Of a stretch of 8,018 bases of DNA, positions 6,082 to 8,018 are shown piece by piece. Below the pieces are notes generated by a model that saw only the letters and a list, made by a program, of their open reading frames with translations, was not told the origin of the DNA and made no database searches. The first letter of the stretch is position 1; every line of letters starts with the position of its first letter. Source of the stretch: an uncultured Bacilli bacterium (GTDB lineage: Bacteria; Bacillota_I; Bacilli_A; RF39; UBA660); assembly GCA_949840855.1 (NCBI GenBank), contig CATKYP010000037.1, positions 1 through 8,018 on the forward strand, in the 5' to 3' direction. A program made the translations under genes and the position numbers.

Positions 6082-6097
6082 ATTCTTGAGGTGTTTT

Positions 6098-6844
6098 ATG
6101 AAATATAATGTTTCTAATAATTTTGGCAATTTTGAATTTACTATTTTTTTATTAAATGAGTTTAAAAAGATTGGTATAAATGAGTTTAATATTGATCAGC
6201 TTGAAACTGATTTATACCGCTATATTAATAAATATAAAAATATTTTTCCTTATATAGAGTGTGATAAAAATAGAGTTTTATTGAAGGAAACAATTAATAT
6301 ATTGATATCTTGTGGATATGTTTGTATCCCTAGGTTGAATAAAGAATTAGTACATATTTTAAATATTGATACTAATATTATTGGAAAAATTTATGATATA
6401 GAGAAAGTAAAGGGAATCAAAAAATTAGTCAATGAATATTTTGTAAATAAGTATATTAATTTGAAATTATTTGAAAGAGATCCTAATGGTTCATATTTAA
6501 TATTAAATGGATTCCATAACAAAAAATGTATAGAATGGAGTTTAGTAACTGATGCTTCTAGATTTTCTATAAATTCTTTTTGTTCAATAAAAGATAATAT
6601 TTATTTTAAAGATCCATTCAATAATAGTTATTTTTCTAATATAGAAAAAGGATGTGCAGCTAATGTATCTATTGCTGGTAATAGTAGTTTTGTTTTAATT
6701 CGTAATAAGATTAATGGTATAATAAAAAATGCTAATTTGTATATAAATTCTTATGAGAATTATTCAATCGAAAAATTCAATAGTTATTTATTACTAGAAA
6801 CCCCTTCTACTTTAGATATTAAAGTTTTAAAGCTATCTAAATAA
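6098..6844 (+). CDS. Hypothetical protein, 248 residues, function unknown
   Basis: I do not recognise this protein. It has no signal peptide, no transmembrane helix and no obvious nucleotide-binding or metal motif. Residues 1-~120 look mostly helical and charged (FEFTIFLLNEFKKIGINEF; later KGIKKLVNEYF). Residues ~125-248 look beta-rich with alternating Ser/Asn/aromatic residues, for example NGSYLILNGFHNKKCIEWSL and GCAANVSIAGNSSFVLI, ending LETPSTLDIKVLKLSK. A two-domain layout is therefore an inference. The chosen ATG has GAGGTG four bases upstream and a good promoter. The in-frame open stretch back to 5825 encodes an Ile/Phe/Tyr-rich run that looks like the antisense of the small minus-strand frame. 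Base composition matches its neighbours. It is transcribed alone, divergent from gpsB, and ends just before a hairpin terminator. Confidence 0.82.
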   Translation: MKYNVSNNFGNFEFTIFLLNEFKKIGINEFNIDQLETDLYRYINKYKNIFPYIECDKNRVLLKETINILISCGYVCIPRLNKELVHILNIDTNIIGKIYDIEKVKGIKKLVNEYFVNKYINLKLFERDPNGSYLILNGFHNKKCIEWSLVTDASRFSINSFCSIKDNIYFKDPFNNSYFSNIEKGCAANVSIAGNSSFVLIRNKINGIIKNANLYINSYENYSIEKFNSYLLLETPSTLDIKVLKLSK

Positions 6845-6852
6845 TCACTAAA

Positions 6853-6882
6853 AAAGTCAAAGTAAAATTTCACTTTGACTTT
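6853..6882. terminator. Bidirectional intrinsic terminator
   Basis: AAAGTCAAAGT (6853-6863) and ACTTTGACTTT (6872-6882) form a perfect 11-bp stem with an 8-base loop. The + strand continues CTTATTTTAT. The minus strand continues with a T run (fwd A run 6850-6855). It lies in the 53-base gap between two convergent genes and can end both. Confidence 0.85.
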
Positions 6883-6897
6883 CTTATTTTATGATTA

Positions 6898-7962
6898 CTA
6901 GACTTTATTATTAGGTGCTAAGTTAAAATCTTCATCTTTAAAATTATATATTATTCGTGCACTTACTCCTTTATATTTCTCTGTTGTAAATACTTCTCCA
7001 TATTTATATATATCAAAATTCACTTTATTACCTATTGCAAATTTTTTATCATCTTTTGAAAAGTAGACATAATACTTTTTATTAATTGCTTCAATAGAGT
7101 TTTCATCAATATTTAAATTACTAAAATATATTCTTTTTCCACCAACACAATTTACTTGATCTATTATTTGAGCAGTTATAATTTCTTTTGATTTTGATGA
7201 TTTTATAGCTAGTGTGCTTATTCCAGAAATGAATGTTAAGCCTATACCTGAAAATAACATTATCAAAAAGTATTTAGATAAATCATCATTATATAGTTTT
7301 TCTGGATTTTCTTTATCATATTTTATTTGAATAAGTTTTTCTGGCCTTTGTCTAGATAGAGTATTAGGAGTGTAGAAATATTCTTTTTTATTAACCTTAT
7401 ATTTATAGTTTCCTTTATAGTATGTTAGTCCATTTTTACTAATAGTATCAAAATCAACTAAATCTGCTGGTGATGCAATATAAGTTTTATATTTGTTATT
7501 ATTATCGCCTAGTAAGTAAATTGAAAAGCCTGTTACTACTATTCCTATACAAATTAGTAAAATACAAAATTTTTTTGCAAAATTTTTTAATGATTCATTA
7601 TCCTGATTATTATTTTGTTTTGGCATTGCTGGTATTTGTTTGTTTACTTGCACTTGTGGGTTTTGAGTATATGGGATATAATTCACATTTTGATTATTTA
7701 TAGTAGCTGTTTGTTGTGTAATTAGAGTAGGATTTGATTGATTTTGTATAGTATTTACATTTTGGAATTGTATCTGATTAATCGGATTATTTGCATAATT
7801 AATGCTTTGTGGTTGCTGAATGCTTGCTTGATTAGGTGTAAAAGTTTGTTGAGGTTGATAATTATTATTGTTCTGACTTATGCTATTTAATGGATTACTT
7901 TGGCTTTCATATTTCAAATTATTTTGATTATTAATACTGGAGTTTGCATTATTCGTATTCAT
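6898..7962 (-). CDS. Asn/Gln-rich two-helix membrane protein with DUF3592-like domain
   Basis: The product has 354 residues and no assigned function. Residues 1-~120 are a low-complexity, probably disordered region in which 46 of the first 100 residues are Asn or Gln, with some Pro and Thr. A first membrane helix spans about 131-151 (FCILLICIGIVVTGFSIYLL) and a second about 230-253. The loop between them has YKGNYKYKVNKKEYFYTP and IKYDKENPEKLY. That is the pattern of DUF3592 proteins, in which a small beta domain ending in YxPxNPE-type text lies between two helices. A further ~100-residue soluble beta-rich part (IIDQVNCVGGKRIYF, FAIGNKVNFDIYKYGEV) follows. With two helices, both the N-tail and the C-terminal part should be on the same side, probably cytoplasmic. 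The ATG has AAGGGA five bases upstream and a TATAAT further back. It converges on the 248-residue gene and shares its terminator. Confidence 0.85.
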   Translation of the reverse strand: MNTNNANSSINNQNNLKYESQSNPLNSISQNNNNYQPQQTFTPNQASIQQPQSINYANNPINQIQFQNVNTIQNQSNPTLITQQTATINNQNVNYIPYTQNPQVQVNKQIPAMPKQNNNQDNESLKNFAKKFCILLICIGIVVTGFSIYLLGDNNNKYKTYIASPADLVDFDTISKNGLTYYKGNYKYKVNKKEYFYTPNTLSRQRPEKLIQIKYDKENPEKLYNDDLSKYFLIMLFSGIGLTFISGISTLAIKSSKSKEIITAQIIDQVNCVGGKRIYFSNLNIDENSIEAINKKYYVYFSKDDKKFAIGNKVNFDIYKYGEVFTTEKYKGVSARIIYNFKDEDFNLAPNNKV

Positions 7963-7992
7963 CTTAGTCCCTTTCCTCTTTTTTATTCTTTT

Positions 7993-7998
7993 ATTATA
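7993..7998 (-). promoter_or_regulatory. Putative -10 element of the DUF3592-like gene
   Basis: TATAAT on the minus strand lies 30 bases before the ATG at 7962. The matching -35 would fall at or beyond the end of the window, so the promoter cannot be completed. Confidence 0.4.
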
Positions 7999-8018
7999 TA
8001 ATTTTATTTTATCATACT

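Noticed and set aside
5825..6097. A 91-residue N-terminal extension of the + strand hypothetical protein, rich in Ile/Phe/Tyr
   Set aside because: It starts without an SD, has an odd hydrophobic composition, runs across the promoter at 6054-6081, and is the antisense of a minus-strand frame with a good SD. The ATG at 6098 is better.
7470..7703. A + strand frame of 77 codons opposite the DUF3592-like gene
   Set aside because: It overlaps the first membrane helix and the Asn/Gln tail on the other strand and has no good SD.
384..7962. Possible UGA recoding, because all seven visible native stops are TAA or TAG
   Set aside because: The Trp codons I checked are TGG and no in-frame TGA interrupts a conserved gene. 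The bias is expected in very AT-rich DNA and seven genes are too few.
1..8018. CRISPR arrays, tRNA genes, insertion sequences or phage genes
   Set aside because: No spaced direct repeats, cloverleaf-like sequence, transposase motifs or phage proteins were seen on either strand.

Overview
The window is AT-rich DNA that, apart from its first ~150 bases, looks like the chromosome of a walled, low-GC Firmicute. It may belong to one of the uncultured gut lineages near Bacilli/Mollicutes. Evidence for this is a Bacillus-type (class B) RNase P RNA, a GpsB/DivIVA protein, and the conserved gene order ymfM(rodZ)-pgsA-recA. Arg codons are mostly AGA, the visible Trp codons are TGG, and the Shine-Dalgarno sequences are of the AGGAGG/GGTGAT kind. 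Peptidoglycan and morphology genes (murE, rodZ, gpsB) argue against a true wall-less Mollicute.

Layout, left to right. Positions 1-~153 hold a fragment of a foreign-looking MscS channel gene on the + strand, visibly richer in GC. It is joined at an AAGCTT sequence to the truncated 3' side of ylxM. From there to 5726 everything lies on the minus strand. In transcription order this is gpsB, rnpB, rodZ, pgsA, recA, a long ORF fusing most of MurE to most of FtsY, and ylxM. The ftsY-ylxM pair is normally followed by ffh, but the contig switches to mscS instead. From 5727 to 6097 there is a divergent intergenic stretch with promoters in both directions and a probable unlisted 40-codon small gene on the minus strand. 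Positions 6098-6844 encode an unrecognised 248-aa protein on the + strand. It ends at a bidirectional terminator shared with a convergent minus-strand gene (6898-7962) for an Asn/Gln-rich, two-helix membrane protein with a DUF3592-like domain.

Most genes are housekeeping: cell-wall growth and division (gpsB, rodZ, murE), phospholipid synthesis (pgsA), recombination (recA), tRNA processing (rnpB) and SRP-dependent membrane targeting (ftsY, ylxM). No defence system, CRISPR array or insertion sequence is visible. The points most worth checking are the MurE-FtsY fusion, the mscS/ylxM junction (probably an assembly or amplification chimera, which also casts doubt on the fusion), the hidden small gene upstream of gpsB, and the two uncharacterised proteins at the right-hand end.
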